64,000 nucleotides of DNA from positions 211,904 to 275,903 of the forward strand of contig NZ_JAAOLY010000007.1 in NCBI RefSeq assembly GCF_011601275.1. Reading direction: 5' to 3'. Origin of the DNA: Janthinobacterium lividum (GTDB lineage: Bacteria; Pseudomonadota; Gammaproteobacteria; Burkholderiales; Burkholderiaceae_D). This document shows, piece after piece, positions 1 to 9,586 of the stretch (positions are counted from its first letter, which is position 1; every line of letters starts with the position of its first letter). The notes beneath the pieces are model-generated. The model made no database searches and was not told the DNA's origin. It saw nothing but the letters and a program-made list of their open reading frames with translations. A program made the position numbers and the translations under genes.

Positions 1-2204
1 TTGGCCGGGCCCAGGTGGCTGGCATACGCGACCGTCTTGTGCGTGACGGCGGCGGCGCTGAAGGTTGCCCCCAGCTGGGCCGCCTGCTTGAGCAGGACCA
101 TGCCCGGCGCATTGTCGCCGGCCGGATCGCGCGCCTGCGCGTCGTGGTTGACGAGGTAGCTGGAAATCAAGAGCCCGGCACCGGCCCGCACGGCGCCGTA
201 ATCGTCGGTGCGCAGTTCGGCGCCCAACCCGCGCAGGCTGCCCCGGTAATTGTCGGCCGCATGGATCAGGTGGCCAAGACCGAGCGCGCTGGCCGCATGG
301 CTGCTCTTGAGTTCGATGCGCCCTTGCTGGTCGGTATCGTCGAACAGCAGCTGGTTATAGCCAGAGCCGGAGCCGGCGGCACCGAATTCCTTGCTGCGGA
401 TACCCCATTGCGCGGCGCCGTTGCGGTGGCCGGCGCTGCCACCGGCCGCGCCATGCCAGAGCGGGCTGTTGCCGCCCGCCACGTTGCCCTGCGCCGATGG
501 CGCATGGTCGCGCGCCGGTTCGAATACACCGGCGTCCGCGGGTTTGTCCGTGACGCCGCCCGGCGTGGGCGCAACGCCGCCCTCGCCCTGCCCGTTGTAC
601 AGGGCGCCGACGATGATGGGCCGGTCAATATCGTTTTCCAGGAATTGCACCAGCACTTCCTGGCCGATGCGCGGCAGGAACTGGCTGCCCATGCCGCCGC
701 CGGCAGCACGCTGCGCCACGCGCACCCAGCAGGTGGCACTGCCATCAAGTTGCCAGTGGAAACGGATGCGCACCCGGCCCAGCTTGTCGCAATGGATTTC
801 GCTGCCGCCGCTGGCGCTGGCGCCGCCGTCGGCGCCGACGACGATGGCGCTCTGGCTGCCGCAGGCCGTCGGCTTCGGGTGGTGGCGTATATCGTCCGTA
901 TCTTGCAGCGGCCGCCATGGCGTGTCGGCCGCGATGGCGTCAAGATGATTGGCATAGCCGCTCTCGACGGCCTGCGCGATCACCTGCGCGAGAGGCGCCA
1001 CGCCCATCGACGGCGAGGCCAGGCCTGCGAACGCCGCTTGCAAGGTTTCCTGCAACAGTTCCGGTATCGGGCCGAACAGCTCAGCCAGGCCCTGCCTGGC
1101 GGGTGCCGGCAAGTTATTCACGCCTACGCTGCACACGCGCAGCACGACCAGCGCCGGCGCCTCGGCACCGTCCTGCTGCAACGGTCCCTGCGTCAAGGTA
1201 AAGCGGGTGCCGGCACGCAAGGTGCGCACGGTCGAACGGGCGTGCCAGCGTTCGCCGCGCGCTTCGATCGCCTGCATCTGCAGCAAGGCATAGCGTTCGG
1301 CCTGGGCCGCATCGGCATAGAAATACTGGCCAGGCGCATCATAGCCTTCCAGCGCGGGCGCGTTTTTCCCGCCCGGCGCCAGCCGCGTCGGCACGCTGGC
1401 GCTGACGGCTTTCTTGGCCTTGTAGTCGTAGCTGAGCACTGTCGCTACCGCCGTGCACAAGGCGCGTGCCCGGCCGAGCGCCTGGATGGAGTCGGCCTGT
1501 TCCATGGCCCGCGCGCCATGAAATCGGATGCCGCCGCCTTGCGCGCTGCTGGCGTCTTCCGGCACCGCGCTCAAAGCGCTGCTGTCGGCGAACAGTACCA
1601 GGCAATGTCCGCCATCGTGTTCCTCAAAACGCCAGGCCAGGCCTTCTTCGCTCAGCAGGCGCCTGACGAAGGCCAGGTCCGACTCGCGGTACTGGCAGCA
1701 ATAGCTGCGCGGCTGCGCCTCGGCCATGAACGGCCCCGTGTCGCCGCTCCAGCGCCAGTCGGCTTGCGGCGCGTAGGCCTGGAACACGCTGTCAACGATC
1801 TCGATCACGCTCTTGTCTTGCCAGACGCGGCTGTTGCGCACCTGGCTCAACAGCCATAGCCACGGCGTCAGGCGCAGCCGGAAACGGGCCAGTCCGCCAT
1901 CGCTGCCCAGCATCGCCGCTTCGCTGATATAGCCGCTGAAGACGGCACGGCTGCCGTCGGCCAGGCTGGCGTGCAGCGCGGCCGGCTTGCCCAGCAGCGG
2001 CGCCAGCGCCACGTTGGCATCCGTGGACAACACGATGATGTCGCGCACGCCCACAGCCTGCAACTGCTCGTCGGCGGCAAACGCTTCCACTAGCCACTGT
2101 GCCGTCCCGCCCTCGCCGCCGTCCAGCGACAGCTCGTACAGCCGCGTCACGCTGCTGAAACCAGCCAGGGAGGCGTTGACCTGATCAGCGCTTGCGGCAC
2201 TCAT
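1..2204 (-). CDS. vgrG: Type VI secretion tip protein VgrG (3' end outside window)
   Basis: VgrG forms the trimeric spike at the tip of the T6SS tube. About 734 residues are visible, starting MSAASADQVN. The gp27-like part covers roughly residues 1-350 and includes the family hallmark of a short 'CCQYRESDLAFVRRLL' segment near residue 170. The gp5-like OB-fold follows, with 'RIRFHW', 'CWVRVAQ', 'GSQFLPRIGQEVLVQFLE' and 'DRPIIVGALYN'. The coding frame runs off the left edge, so the C terminus and any effector extension are unknown. The ATG at 2204 overlaps the stop of the upstream gene by four bases (ATGA), which suggests translational coupling. The start fits well because the first residues are those usual for this family. 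Confidence 0.93.
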   Translation of the reverse strand, partial: MSAASADQVNASLAGFSSVTRLYELSLDGGEGGTAQWLVEAFAADEQLQAVGVRDIIVLSTDANVALAPLLGKPAALHASLADGSRAVFSGYISEAAMLGSDGGLARFRLRLTPWLWLLSQVRNSRVWQDKSVIEIVDSVFQAYAPQADWRWSGDTGPFMAEAQPRSYCCQYRESDLAFVRRLLSEEGLAWRFEEHDGGHCLVLFADSSALSAVPEDASSAQGGGIRFHGARAMEQADSIQALGRARALCTAVATVLSYDYKAKKAVSASVPTRLAPGGKNAPALEGYDAPGQYFYADAAQAERYALLQMQAIEARGERWHARSTVRTLRAGTRFTLTQGPLQQDGAEAPALVVLRVCSVGVNNLPAPARQGLAELFGPIPELLQETLQAAFAGLASPSMGVAPLAQVIAQAVESGYANHLDAIAADTPWRPLQDTDDIRHHPKPTACGSQSAIVVGADGGASASGGSEIHCDKLGRVRIRFHWQLDGSATCWVRVAQRAAGGGMGSQFLPRIGQEVLVQFLENDIDRPIIVGALYNGQGEGGVAPTPGGVTDKPADAGVFEPARDHAPSAQGNVAGGNSPLWHGAAGGSAGHRNGAAQWGIRSKEFGAAGSGSGYNQLLFDDTDQQGRIELKSSHAASALGLGHLIHAADNYRGSLRGLGAELRTDDYGAVRAGAGLLISSYLVNHDAQARDPAGDNAPGMVLLKQAAQLGATFSAAAVTHKTVAYASHLGPA

Positions 2205-2989
2205 TTCCCGCCTTTCGCGTCAGCTTGCCCGGCCTGGCATTGCGCGTTGTCGCCATGGCCCTGGCAGGCGCGCGCTTGGCACGCCACGGCGGCGTCGCGC
2301 TTGAGCGCCGCGCATTGCCGCAACTGGGCCCGCAAGCCCGCAGCGGTTTTCTTCGGCGCCGGCGCGGCCTGCGCATGGGCCAGCAGGGCCGACAGCAAAG
2401 CGATATCGCTGTCTTCCGCGCGGCGGGCGGGCGTTGCCGCAGGCACTTTCGCCGGCGTTTTTTTGGCTGCGGGGCGAGCCGCCCTGGCTGTCTGTTTCAC
2501 CGCAGCGGCCGGTGGCGATGGCGTTTCCAGCGCCTTGCTCAACACATCGCCGGGGTGCGCGGCACTCGCGCTACTGGCAGCGGCAGTGGCGACAGTGGCG
2601 GCCGCGCCGGCATCGAGCATGTCGCTCAGGCTCTGCTGCGGTACGGCGGCGCCGGACGGCGCCTCGTCATGGATGCTGGCGGCGGCCGGCGGCGCTTCCA
2701 CGGCGCTGGCTATGGGCAGGGAAACCGGCGCCGCCAGCCCATCGTCGTCTCCAGCCCGTTCTCCGCGCTGCCCCAGCCAGACGCCAGCGGCCACCAACAG
2801 CAGCAGCGCGGCCGCCGCACCCATGCCCCCGCGCAGCGACAGCCTGCCACGCCGGCTCCTGGCGGACGAGCCGGTATTGCCACCCTCGAGCGTGGTCAGG
2901 ATGCGGTTACGGTCGGCCTCAGCCTGTTGCGCCTGCGTCAGCAGGCTGGGCCGGGCCGGGAGCCGGGGGCTATCGTCATGAGTTCGCAA
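2201..2989 (-). CDS. Ala-rich single-pass membrane protein upstream of vgrG
   Basis: Unrecognised protein of 262 aa. The start is TTG at 2989, supported by an AGGAG ribosome site eight bases upstream; no in-frame ATG lies nearby. The first 50 residues are charged and look cytoplasmic. One hydrophobic segment follows at about residues 56-70 (AAAALLLLVAAGVWLG), then a long Ala/Pro-rich stretch, and a C-terminal part with several cysteines (QLRQCAALKRDAAVACQARACQGHG). The four-base overlap with vgrG indicates one transcript. By position it could be an accessory or adaptor protein for this VgrG or for its cargo beyond the window. That role is inference; no catalytic motif is visible. Confidence 0.7.
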   Translation of the reverse strand: MRTHDDSPRLPARPSLLTQAQQAEADRNRILTTLEGGNTGSSARSRRGRLSLRGGMGAAAALLLLVAAGVWLGQRGERAGDDDGLAAPVSLPIASAVEAPPAAASIHDEAPSGAAVPQQSLSDMLDAGAAATVATAAASSASAAHPGDVLSKALETPSPPAAAVKQTARAARPAAKKTPAKVPAATPARRAEDSDIALLSALLAHAQAAPAPKKTAAGLRAQLRQCAALKRDAAVACQARACQGHGDNAQCQAGQADAKGGK

Positions 2990-3206
2990 AATGTGCGCTC
3001 CTGTAATATTCGCAAGACTTTACGCTATTCAACAAAATCATGACGCGTGCCATAAAATCAACAGTGCGCACCCCCGCACAATTGAAAAACGCCCGCCTTA
3101 ATTATCAGTTTTGTAAGATATACTTCCAGGCAATATCCATCGCTTCCCTGTTTCCGCCCGATGGACAGCACCGTTCCGCAGCCAAACATTTTTGATTGAG
3201 GTTAGC
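2990..3206. promoter_or_regulatory. AT-rich divergent intergenic region of the T6SS cluster
   Basis: A 217-bp AT-rich stretch separates the leftward vgrG unit from the rightward tagX-tssM-tssA operon, so both promoters should lie here. A TATACT box near 3118 could be a -10 element for the rightward operon, but no good -35 sits at the right distance. The promoter positions are therefore not resolved. Confidence 0.4.
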
Positions 3207-4049
3207 GTGTTTCTACTCGCGGTAGCGCTGTATTTCATCCTGGCATGCCTGATCAGCTGGCTGATCCTGTTCCCGGCCGGGCGCGATTTCGTGCTGCACG
3301 CCGTCGATGGCGCGGAGCAGCGCCTCGCCGCCTGCCTGCAGCGCGTGACCAGGCGCCGGCAGACGGGCATGGCCAGCCTGGGACAGCGCATCGCCACGCT
3401 GCTGGCCCGCACTGCCGACCTGCTGCGCCGTCATTACCTGCTGTGTCTCGCGGGCGTGGCCGCGCTCAGCCTGCCGACCCTGCTGGCCCTGATGGCCGAC
3501 AGCAAATCCATGCTGGGCGCCTACGATGTATCGACGCGTGAAATGAATACGCAGGTGGCCAGCCTGCTGCAGGGCGAGCAGCTGGTGCCCCCCGTTGACC
3601 TGCCGCCGCTGGTGTTTGCCACGGAAGAAGTGCGCCAGGAGCGCCCGCTGCTGGTATCGGCCAGCCGCAACTGGACCTTGCTGAATGTGGAATACGCGCA
3701 GCGCCTGCTGCTGGTGTTCAAGATCATGAAGGAAAAACATGGCTATGAGATGGCGCTGCTGGAAGGCTACCGCAGCCCCGAGCGGCAAACCATGTTGGCG
3801 GGCATGGGGCCCAACGTCAGCAACGCGGCCGCCTTTCAAAGCTGGCACCAGTACGGCCTGGCGGCCGACTGCGCCTTCCTGCGCAATGGCAAGCTGATCA
3901 TTTCCGAGAAGGACCCGTGGGCCATGCGCGGCTACCAGTTGTATGGCGAAGTGGCCGAATCGGTCGGCATGACGTGGGGCGGACGCTGGAAAATGATGGA
4001 TTTCGGGCATACCGAGCTGCGCCTGCCCGGCGTAATGAAAAAACACTGA
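3207..4049 (+). CDS. tagX: T6SS-associated M15-family peptidoglycan peptidase (TagX-like)
   Basis: Membrane-anchored metallopeptidase of 280 aa. It resembles VanY/M15 enzymes that cut cell-wall peptides, and TagX-type proteins of T6SS clusters that open peptidoglycan for assembly of the machine. Hydrophobic segments lie at about residues 2-22 and 75-95. The catalytic part holds the zinc signature 'SWHQYGLAAD' with His214 and Asp221, and 'GHTE' with His268, which are the three expected metal ligands. I chose GTG at 3207 because GAGG lies five bases upstream; a TTG at 3192 is in frame but lacks a ribosome site. The gene is first in the rightward operon and is followed after 11 bases by the PAAR gene. 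Assignment to the peptidase family is firm; the exact bond cut is unknown. Confidence 0.88.
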   Translation: MFLLAVALYFILACLISWLILFPAGRDFVLHAVDGAEQRLAACLQRVTRRRQTGMASLGQRIATLLARTADLLRRHYLLCLAGVAALSLPTLLALMADSKSMLGAYDVSTREMNTQVASLLQGEQLVPPVDLPPLVFATEEVRQERPLLVSASRNWTLLNVEYAQRLLLVFKIMKEKHGYEMALLEGYRSPERQTMLAGMGPNVSNAAAFQSWHQYGLAADCAFLRNGKLIISEKDPWAMRGYQLYGEVAESVGMTWGGRWKMMDFGHTELRLPGVMKKH

Positions 4050-4060
4050 GAGGAGCGCGT

Positions 4061-4330
4061 ATGGCCGGTCCCGTAATCAGATTAGGCGACAAGACATCGC
4101 ATGGCGGCACCGTGCTGGAAGCATCGGCGGTGAGCGACAGCGGCGGCATCGGCATGGCCCGGGTCGGCGACAAGGTAGCGTGTCCCCTGCCCGGCCATGG
4201 CGTCTGCCCCATCGTCAGCGGCGACCCCAGCCTCATCGTCGATGGCAAGCCCGTGGCGCGCCACGGCGACAAGACCAGCTGCGGCGCGCTGCTGATCGCC
4301 AGCCAGCAAGCCACCACCGACCAGGCATGA
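4061..4330 (+). CDS. PAAR-domain T6SS spike-tip protein
   Basis: Protein of 89 aa that begins MAGPVIRLGDKTSHGG and consists of a single PAAR domain, with the repeated 'GD' turns and the His/Cys residues (HG, CP, HGDKTSCG) that bind the tip metal. PAAR proteins cap the VgrG trimer with a sharp cone and can carry effectors. This one has no extension, so it is a plain tip. The ATG at 4061 has AGGAG six bases upstream. Confidence 0.92.
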   Translation: MAGPVIRLGDKTSHGGTVLEASAVSDSGGIGMARVGDKVACPLPGHGVCPIVSGDPSLIVDGKPVARHGDKTSCGALLIASQQATTDQA

Positions 4331-4343
4331 CGGCCCTGCCCGT

Positions 4344-5798
4344 ATGCGGAGTAGCCCGCTGATGCGCCCCTGGCTGCGGCGCTGCCTGCTGACCGTGTCC
4401 GTCTTTGCGCTATGCTGGACGGGCGCCATCGCGTATTGGCGCGACAGCACGCGCATGCCTGCGCCGGGCGAGCTGGCCGGCGCCATGCTGGTGCTGCCGC
4501 TGGCCCTGCTGTTGATGCTGTGGCTGGGTAAAAAGCTGCTGGCCAAACTGCTGGCCGGACCCGCGCTGGCCGCGGCGCCGGGTCTTGCCGCCCCACTCCA
4601 GGCCGAGGCGGCGGCCCCGCCCGCGACGCCGGCGCCGCTGCATATAGTGGCCGCAACCGTGCGCATGCCGGGCGGCGCCACGCCGGCGCAGTTGCTGGCC
4701 GCCATGCGCTCCCGGCAAGCCCGCCCCGCGCTCGACGGGCAGCTCCTCGATGAAGACGGCTATCCGCTGCTGTGCGGCAGGGTGGACGGCATCGACGAAG
4801 AGGCGCAGCAGCCATTGCTGACCGCCTGGCTGCGCGAACATCCGCAGGCCGGCCTGGCCAGCGAACCGTTCCCTTTCAATCCGGAAGACCTGCGCGCGCT
4901 GGCCTTGGGCGCCCAGGTGCTGGCCGAACTGCTGGACGAAGCCCTGCAGCATGCACTGTCGGCAGGTGCACCGGCCTCACTGGCCGGCGCGCTGCCCATG
5001 CTGCGGCTGCACCTGCTGATGCCGGCCTCGTGGAGTGCCGCCCAGCGCCAGGCCGGCGACGCCTGGCTGCGCCACCTGGCGCGCGAGCAAGGCTGGCCGG
5101 TGCAGAAATTGCTGCCGGCCGCCGAGCCAGCCACCGGGCAGCCGGCGCCATTTGCGCTGTTGAATGCGCTTGCCGGAGACGCGCCACCGCAGCCGCCCTG
5201 CCTGTCCATCGTGCTGGCCTGCGACTCCTGGATAGGCGAGCTGCGCGTGCATGCACTGGCAAGCCAGGGCCAGCTGTTCAGCGCCGCTCAGGCGAACGGG
5301 CAGATCCCCGGCGAAGGCGCGGCCGGCCTGCTGCTGGCCGCCCCTGGCGCAACGGCGCCGCAGGACGAGCCGGCGCCAGTGCTGCTGCACCGCGCCGCCA
5401 CGGGCGAACTGCCGCAAGGCGCCAGCCAGCGCGGCGAAACGGACAAGAGCCTGCTGGCGGACCTGGGCCGGCAGGCGCTGGCCGCGGCAGGCGACGATGC
5501 GGCGGCCGGCATTGCGCTGGTCAGCGCCGATACCGACCAGCGCGCGCCCCGCATGCTCGAACTGATGCAATGCGCCGGCGCCCTCGTGCCCCAGCTGGAC
5601 CTGGCCGAGCAGGTGCTGGGCGTCGGCGCCGCATGCGGCCAGTGCGGCGCCGTCACGACACTGGCCGCACTGGCAATGGCACGGCAAGCTGCGGCCGACG
5701 ATGTCGCGCAAGTCTTATGTCTCAGCAACCTCGATCCACTCCAGCGCGGCGCCCTCGTCATTGGTCCGCCTGCGGAAAGCAGTCACAGCTCCACCTGA
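4344..5798 (+). CDS. Uncharacterised T6SS-cluster membrane protein
   Basis: Protein of up to 484 aa. An alternative ATG at 4362 has GGAG ten bases upstream and may be the true start. Two hydrophobic segments are visible near residues 12-32 and 48-68, followed by a large Ala/Leu-rich domain of about 400 residues without a motif I recognise. It lies between the PAAR gene and tssM in the same operon. Similar positions in Burkholderia-type clusters are occupied by proteins sometimes called TagY, but I cannot confirm homology by eye. Its place and topology suggest an inner-membrane accessory of the secretion system. The very high GC content leaves other frames open, but the coding frame is supported by its operon position and membrane segments. 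Confidence 0.72.
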   Translation: MRSSPLMRPWLRRCLLTVSVFALCWTGAIAYWRDSTRMPAPGELAGAMLVLPLALLLMLWLGKKLLAKLLAGPALAAAPGLAAPLQAEAAAPPATPAPLHIVAATVRMPGGATPAQLLAAMRSRQARPALDGQLLDEDGYPLLCGRVDGIDEEAQQPLLTAWLREHPQAGLASEPFPFNPEDLRALALGAQVLAELLDEALQHALSAGAPASLAGALPMLRLHLLMPASWSAAQRQAGDAWLRHLAREQGWPVQKLLPAAEPATGQPAPFALLNALAGDAPPQPPCLSIVLACDSWIGELRVHALASQGQLFSAAQANGQIPGEGAAGLLLAAPGATAPQDEPAPVLLHRAATGELPQGASQRGETDKSLLADLGRQALAAAGDDAAAGIALVSADTDQRAPRMLELMQCAGALVPQLDLAEQVLGVGAACGQCGAVTTLAALAMARQAAADDVAQVLCLSNLDPLQRGALVIGPPAESSHSST

Positions 5799-5848
5799 TA
5801 CGGCGACGTCCCCTCCACGCACATTAACGGTTTGCACACTATAAAATT

Positions 5849-8800
5849 ATGATGCAACGATTCTGGCACTCCTTGACCTCACGCACCAGCCTGCTCATCC
5901 TCGGCATCGCAGCCGCCGTCCTGCTGCTGTTCGCCTGCGCCGTCATTTTCGACTGGCCGGCCACCCGGCTGTTGCCTTTGCTGGCCGCGGCGGCGCTGCT
6001 GGGCGCCATCGCGTGGTGGCTGCGCCGCCGCCGGCGCCGGCGCGAGGGCGCCAGCTTCAACAGCATGCTCGAGCAGCAGGCGGCCGGCGCGGCGCCCAAG
6101 GCCGGCTTGGTGCAGCGCGAGGAAACGGAAGCCATCCGCAAGCGCATGCTGGAAGCGATCAATACCATCAAGACATCGCGGCTGGGCCAGCTGTCGGGCG
6201 ATGCGGCGCTGTACGAACTGCCCTGGTATATGATCATCGGCAATCCCGCCGCCGGCAAGAGCACGGCGATCGCCAATTCGGGCCTGCAGTTTCCTTTTGT
6301 CGACAGCAAGATCGTGCAAGGCATGGGCGGTACCCGCAACTGCGACTGGTTCTTCACCACCGACGGCATCCTGCTCGACACGGCCGGGCGCTACGCCATC
6401 AACGATGAAGACCGCGCCGAGTGGTTCGGTTTCCTCGCCCTGCTGAAAAAACACCGCAAGCGCGCGCCGATCAACGGCATCATCATCGCCGTCAGCATTG
6501 CCGAGCTGACCGGCAGCAAGCCCGAATTCGCCATCGAACTGGCCAAGAACCTGCGCCAGCGCGTGCAGGAACTGACGGAGAAGCTGGAAGTCCATGCGCC
6601 CGTGTACGTGGTATTCACCAAGGCCGACCTGATCACCGGCTTCAGCGAATTTTTCCAGGATGCCGAGCGCAGCGAACGCGACAAGGTCTGGGGCGCCACC
6701 CTGCCCTACAGCGTCAACAGCTCCAAGCAGGACGTGCTGGAGCAGTTCGACCAGCGCTTCGACGAACTGTACGATGGCCTGAAGGACCTCAGCCTGGCCA
6801 ACATGTCGCTGCTGGGACGCGAACGCATGCCGCCCGGCGTCTTCACCTTCCCGCTGGAATTCAGTTCCGTGAAGGGGCCGCTGCGCGCCTTCATCGCCAC
6901 GCTGTTCGAGGAAAACCCGTTCCAGTTCAAGCCCGTCTTCCGCGGTTTCTATTTCACCAGCGCACTGCAGGAGGGCGCTTCCGTCTCCGCCTCGTCGGAA
7001 CGGGTGGCGCAGCGCTTCGACCTCAAGCCGCAGCAGCGGGAACACAAGACTGTCCAGGTGCAGGACCAGCACGGCTACTTCCTGCTGAACCTGTTTCGCA
7101 AGGTGATCTTCGCCGACAGGGAACTGGTGGCGCAATACGCCAGTCCACGCAAGACGCGCTTGCGCTATGCCACGTTTTTCACCGCCATCGCGCTGGCCGG
7201 CCTGGCGCTGGGCGGCTGGAGCTGGTCCTACCTGGCCAACCGCCAGCTGGCGGCCAATGTCCAGGCCGACCTGGAGCAGGCCATCAAGGTGCAGGACAAG
7301 CGCCTGGACCTGCAGTCGCGCTTCCAGGCCCTGGAAATCCTGCAGGACCGCATCGAGCAGCTGGAATCGTACCGCAGCAAGCGGCCGCTGGCGCTCAGCC
7401 TGGGCCTGTACCAGGGTGACCTGCTGGAGCGCAAACTGCGCGAAGAGTATTTTTCCGGCCTCAAGGAGGTCATGCTGGCACCGGTGGCGCAATCGCTGGA
7501 ATCGTTCCTCGCGGAAGTGAACGCGGGCGCCGACCGCCTGCAGCCGCTGACGTCCGTGCCTGGCGCCACTGCCGTCCCGGCCAGCACGGCACCACAGCAG
7601 TTCAAGGATGCCGCGCCGACGAACGTGGAGGATGCCTACAATGCCTTGAAAACCTACCTGATGCTGGGCGACAAGTCGCGCGCCGAGGCCGGTCACCTGA
7701 ACGACCAACTGACCCGCTACTGGCGCGGCTGGCTCGACGCCAACCGGGGCAACATGCCGCGCGAACAGATGATCCGCAGCGCCGAGCGCCTGATCTCGTT
7801 CTACCTGACGCAGATCGACGACCCGTCCTGGCCGCAGATCGAGAACCAGCGGGCGCTGGCCGACCAGTCGCGCGACAGCCTGCGCCGCGTGGTGCGCGGC
7901 ATGCCGGCGCGCGACCGCGTGTATGCGGATGTGAAGGCGCGCGCCGCCACGCGCTTCCCGTCGATGACGGTGGCGCGCATCGTTGGCGAGCAGGACAAGG
8001 AACTGGTGCTGGGCAGCTACGCCATCCCCGGCACCTTCACGCGCGACGCCTGGGAAAAATACATCCAGCAGGCGTTCCAGGAAGCGGCCAACCGCGAACT
8101 GCAAAGTGCCGACTGGGTGCTCAAGACGGCGTCGAAGGATGACCTGACCCTGGAAGGCAGTCCGGAACAGATCCAGAAGGCGCTGGTGGAACTGTACAAG
8201 ACCGACTACGCCAAAGAGTGGCAGAAATTCATCCAGGGCGTGAGCATCCGCGAATTGAACGGTTTCGACAACGCGGCGCAGGCGATGAACCGCCTCGGCG
8301 ATCCGCAAGCCTCACCCCTCAACAAGCTGATCGAGACGGTGTACCAGGAAACCTCGTGGGACAACCCTTCCCTGCTGGGCCAGGGCTTGCAGCGGGCCCA
8401 GCGCGGGGCGATGGACTGGTTCCGCGAAACGGTGCTGCGCCAGAAGCCCGCTGCCCCGGCGGCGGGCCAGACCGGCGGCGCCATGCCGATGGGCCCTGTC
8501 GGCCGCGAGTTTTCCGGCGTGGCGCGCCTGGTGGTGGCGCACGACAAGGAAGCGTCGCCCATGCGCGGCTACCTGGCGGCACTGTCGAAGCTGCGCGTGC
8601 GCCTCAACCTGATCAAGAACCAGGGCGACACGGGCCCCGGCGCCAAGCAGCTGATGCAGCAGACGCTCGATGGCAGCGGTTCGGAACTGGCCGACGCGCT
8701 GAAATACGTGGACGAGCAAATGCTGACCGGCATGAGCGATCCGCAAAAGCAGGCCATCCGCCCTCTGCTGGTGCGCCCGCTGATGCAGACCTTCGCTGTC

Positions 8801-9586
8801 ATCGTCAAGCCCACCGAGACGGAGATCAACAAGGTATGGCTGGCCCAGGTACTCGAACCGTTCCAGAAAACCCTGGCGCCGAAATATCCGTTCGCGCCCG
8901 ACTCGCGCATCGAGGCGAGCAATGCGGACATCGGCCAGGTATTCGGCCCGGAAGGCGCCATCGCCAAATTCTTCAACACCACCATCGGCCCGCTGGTCGT
9001 GCGGCGCGGCGACGCCATCAGCGCCAGGACCTGGGCCGCGATGGGCATCACCCTGGCGCCGCCGGTGGTGGCCAGCCTGCCCGGCTGGGTCGCGCCGCTC
9101 AGCGCCAACGGCGTGGCCACGGCGGCCGGCGCCGCCGAAGCGCAGACGCGCTTCGACCTGCAGGCGCTGAGCGCGCCCGGCGCCACCGAATATACGATCG
9201 AGATCGATGGCCAGGCGCTGCGCTGGCGCGGCCAGCCGCAGCCCTGGGTGCACATGGTCTGGCCCAACCCGCAGGGTGTGCCAGGCTCGCGCATCAGCGC
9301 CATCACGCCGGAAGGGCGCACCGTGGTGCTGCTGAACGAACCGGGGCATTTCGGCCTGAAGAAGATGATCGACTCGGCCAGGCGCACGCGCAAGGAGGGC
9401 GGCGTATTTGAACTGAGCTGGGAAAACAGCGGCGTCACCGTGACGGCCAACCTGAAGATCGTGGCCGCTGCCGCACCGGCGCCCGCCTCCGCCGGCAACC
9501 AGGGTTTCCGTGGCCTGAAGCTGCCGGAATCGGTCGCCATCGGCGCGCCGGAAACGGCCGCCGCCATCGCCGGAAACACGCCATGA
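5849..9586 (+). CDS. tssM: T6SS inner-membrane protein TssM (IcmF family)
   Basis: TssM (1245 aa) spans the inner membrane and forms the trans-envelope channel with TssL and, normally, the lipoprotein TssJ. Two N-terminal membrane segments lie at about residues 10-30 and 35-55. A cytoplasmic NTPase domain follows with an intact Walker A motif GNPAAGKST (residues 131-139), 'DTAGRYAINDE' and 'FTKADLI'. A further membrane helix sits near residue 450, and a long periplasmic part fills the rest, as usual for this family. Length is normal. The stop overlaps the start of tagF (ATGA), so the two are coupled. Confidence 0.97.
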   Translation: MMQRFWHSLTSRTSLLILGIAAAVLLLFACAVIFDWPATRLLPLLAAAALLGAIAWWLRRRRRRREGASFNSMLEQQAAGAAPKAGLVQREETEAIRKRMLEAINTIKTSRLGQLSGDAALYELPWYMIIGNPAAGKSTAIANSGLQFPFVDSKIVQGMGGTRNCDWFFTTDGILLDTAGRYAINDEDRAEWFGFLALLKKHRKRAPINGIIIAVSIAELTGSKPEFAIELAKNLRQRVQELTEKLEVHAPVYVVFTKADLITGFSEFFQDAERSERDKVWGATLPYSVNSSKQDVLEQFDQRFDELYDGLKDLSLANMSLLGRERMPPGVFTFPLEFSSVKGPLRAFIATLFEENPFQFKPVFRGFYFTSALQEGASVSASSERVAQRFDLKPQQREHKTVQVQDQHGYFLLNLFRKVIFADRELVAQYASPRKTRLRYATFFTAIALAGLALGGWSWSYLANRQLAANVQADLEQAIKVQDKRLDLQSRFQALEILQDRIEQLESYRSKRPLALSLGLYQGDLLERKLREEYFSGLKEVMLAPVAQSLESFLAEVNAGADRLQPLTSVPGATAVPASTAPQQFKDAAPTNVEDAYNALKTYLMLGDKSRAEAGHLNDQLTRYWRGWLDANRGNMPREQMIRSAERLISFYLTQIDDPSWPQIENQRALADQSRDSLRRVVRGMPARDRVYADVKARAATRFPSMTVARIVGEQDKELVLGSYAIPGTFTRDAWEKYIQQAFQEAANRELQSADWVLKTASKDDLTLEGSPEQIQKALVELYKTDYAKEWQKFIQGVSIRELNGFDNAAQAMNRLGDPQASPLNKLIETVYQETSWDNPSLLGQGLQRAQRGAMDWFRETVLRQKPAAPAAGQTGGAMPMGPVGREFSGVARLVVAHDKEASPMRGYLAALSKLRVRLNLIKNQGDTGPGAKQLMQQTLDGSGSELADALKYVDEQMLTGMSDPQKQAIRPLLVRPLMQTFAVIVKPTETEINKVWLAQVLEPFQKTLAPKYPFAPDSRIEASNADIGQVFGPEGAIAKFFNTTIGPLVVRRGDAISARTWAAMGITLAPPVVASLPGWVAPLSANGVATAAGAAEAQTRFDLQALSAPGATEYTIEIDGQALRWRGQPQPWVHMVWPNPQGVPGSRISAITPEGRTVVLLNEPGHFGLKKMIDSARRTRKEGGVFELSWENSGVTVTANLKIVAAAAPAPASAGNQGFRGLKLPESVAIGAPETAAAIAGNTP

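Noticed and set aside
15..1859. Long plus-strand open frame opposite the first vgrG
   Set aside because: The minus strand encodes an unmistakable VgrG over the whole stretch. The plus frame is Arg/Ala-rich noise typical of GC-rich antisense.
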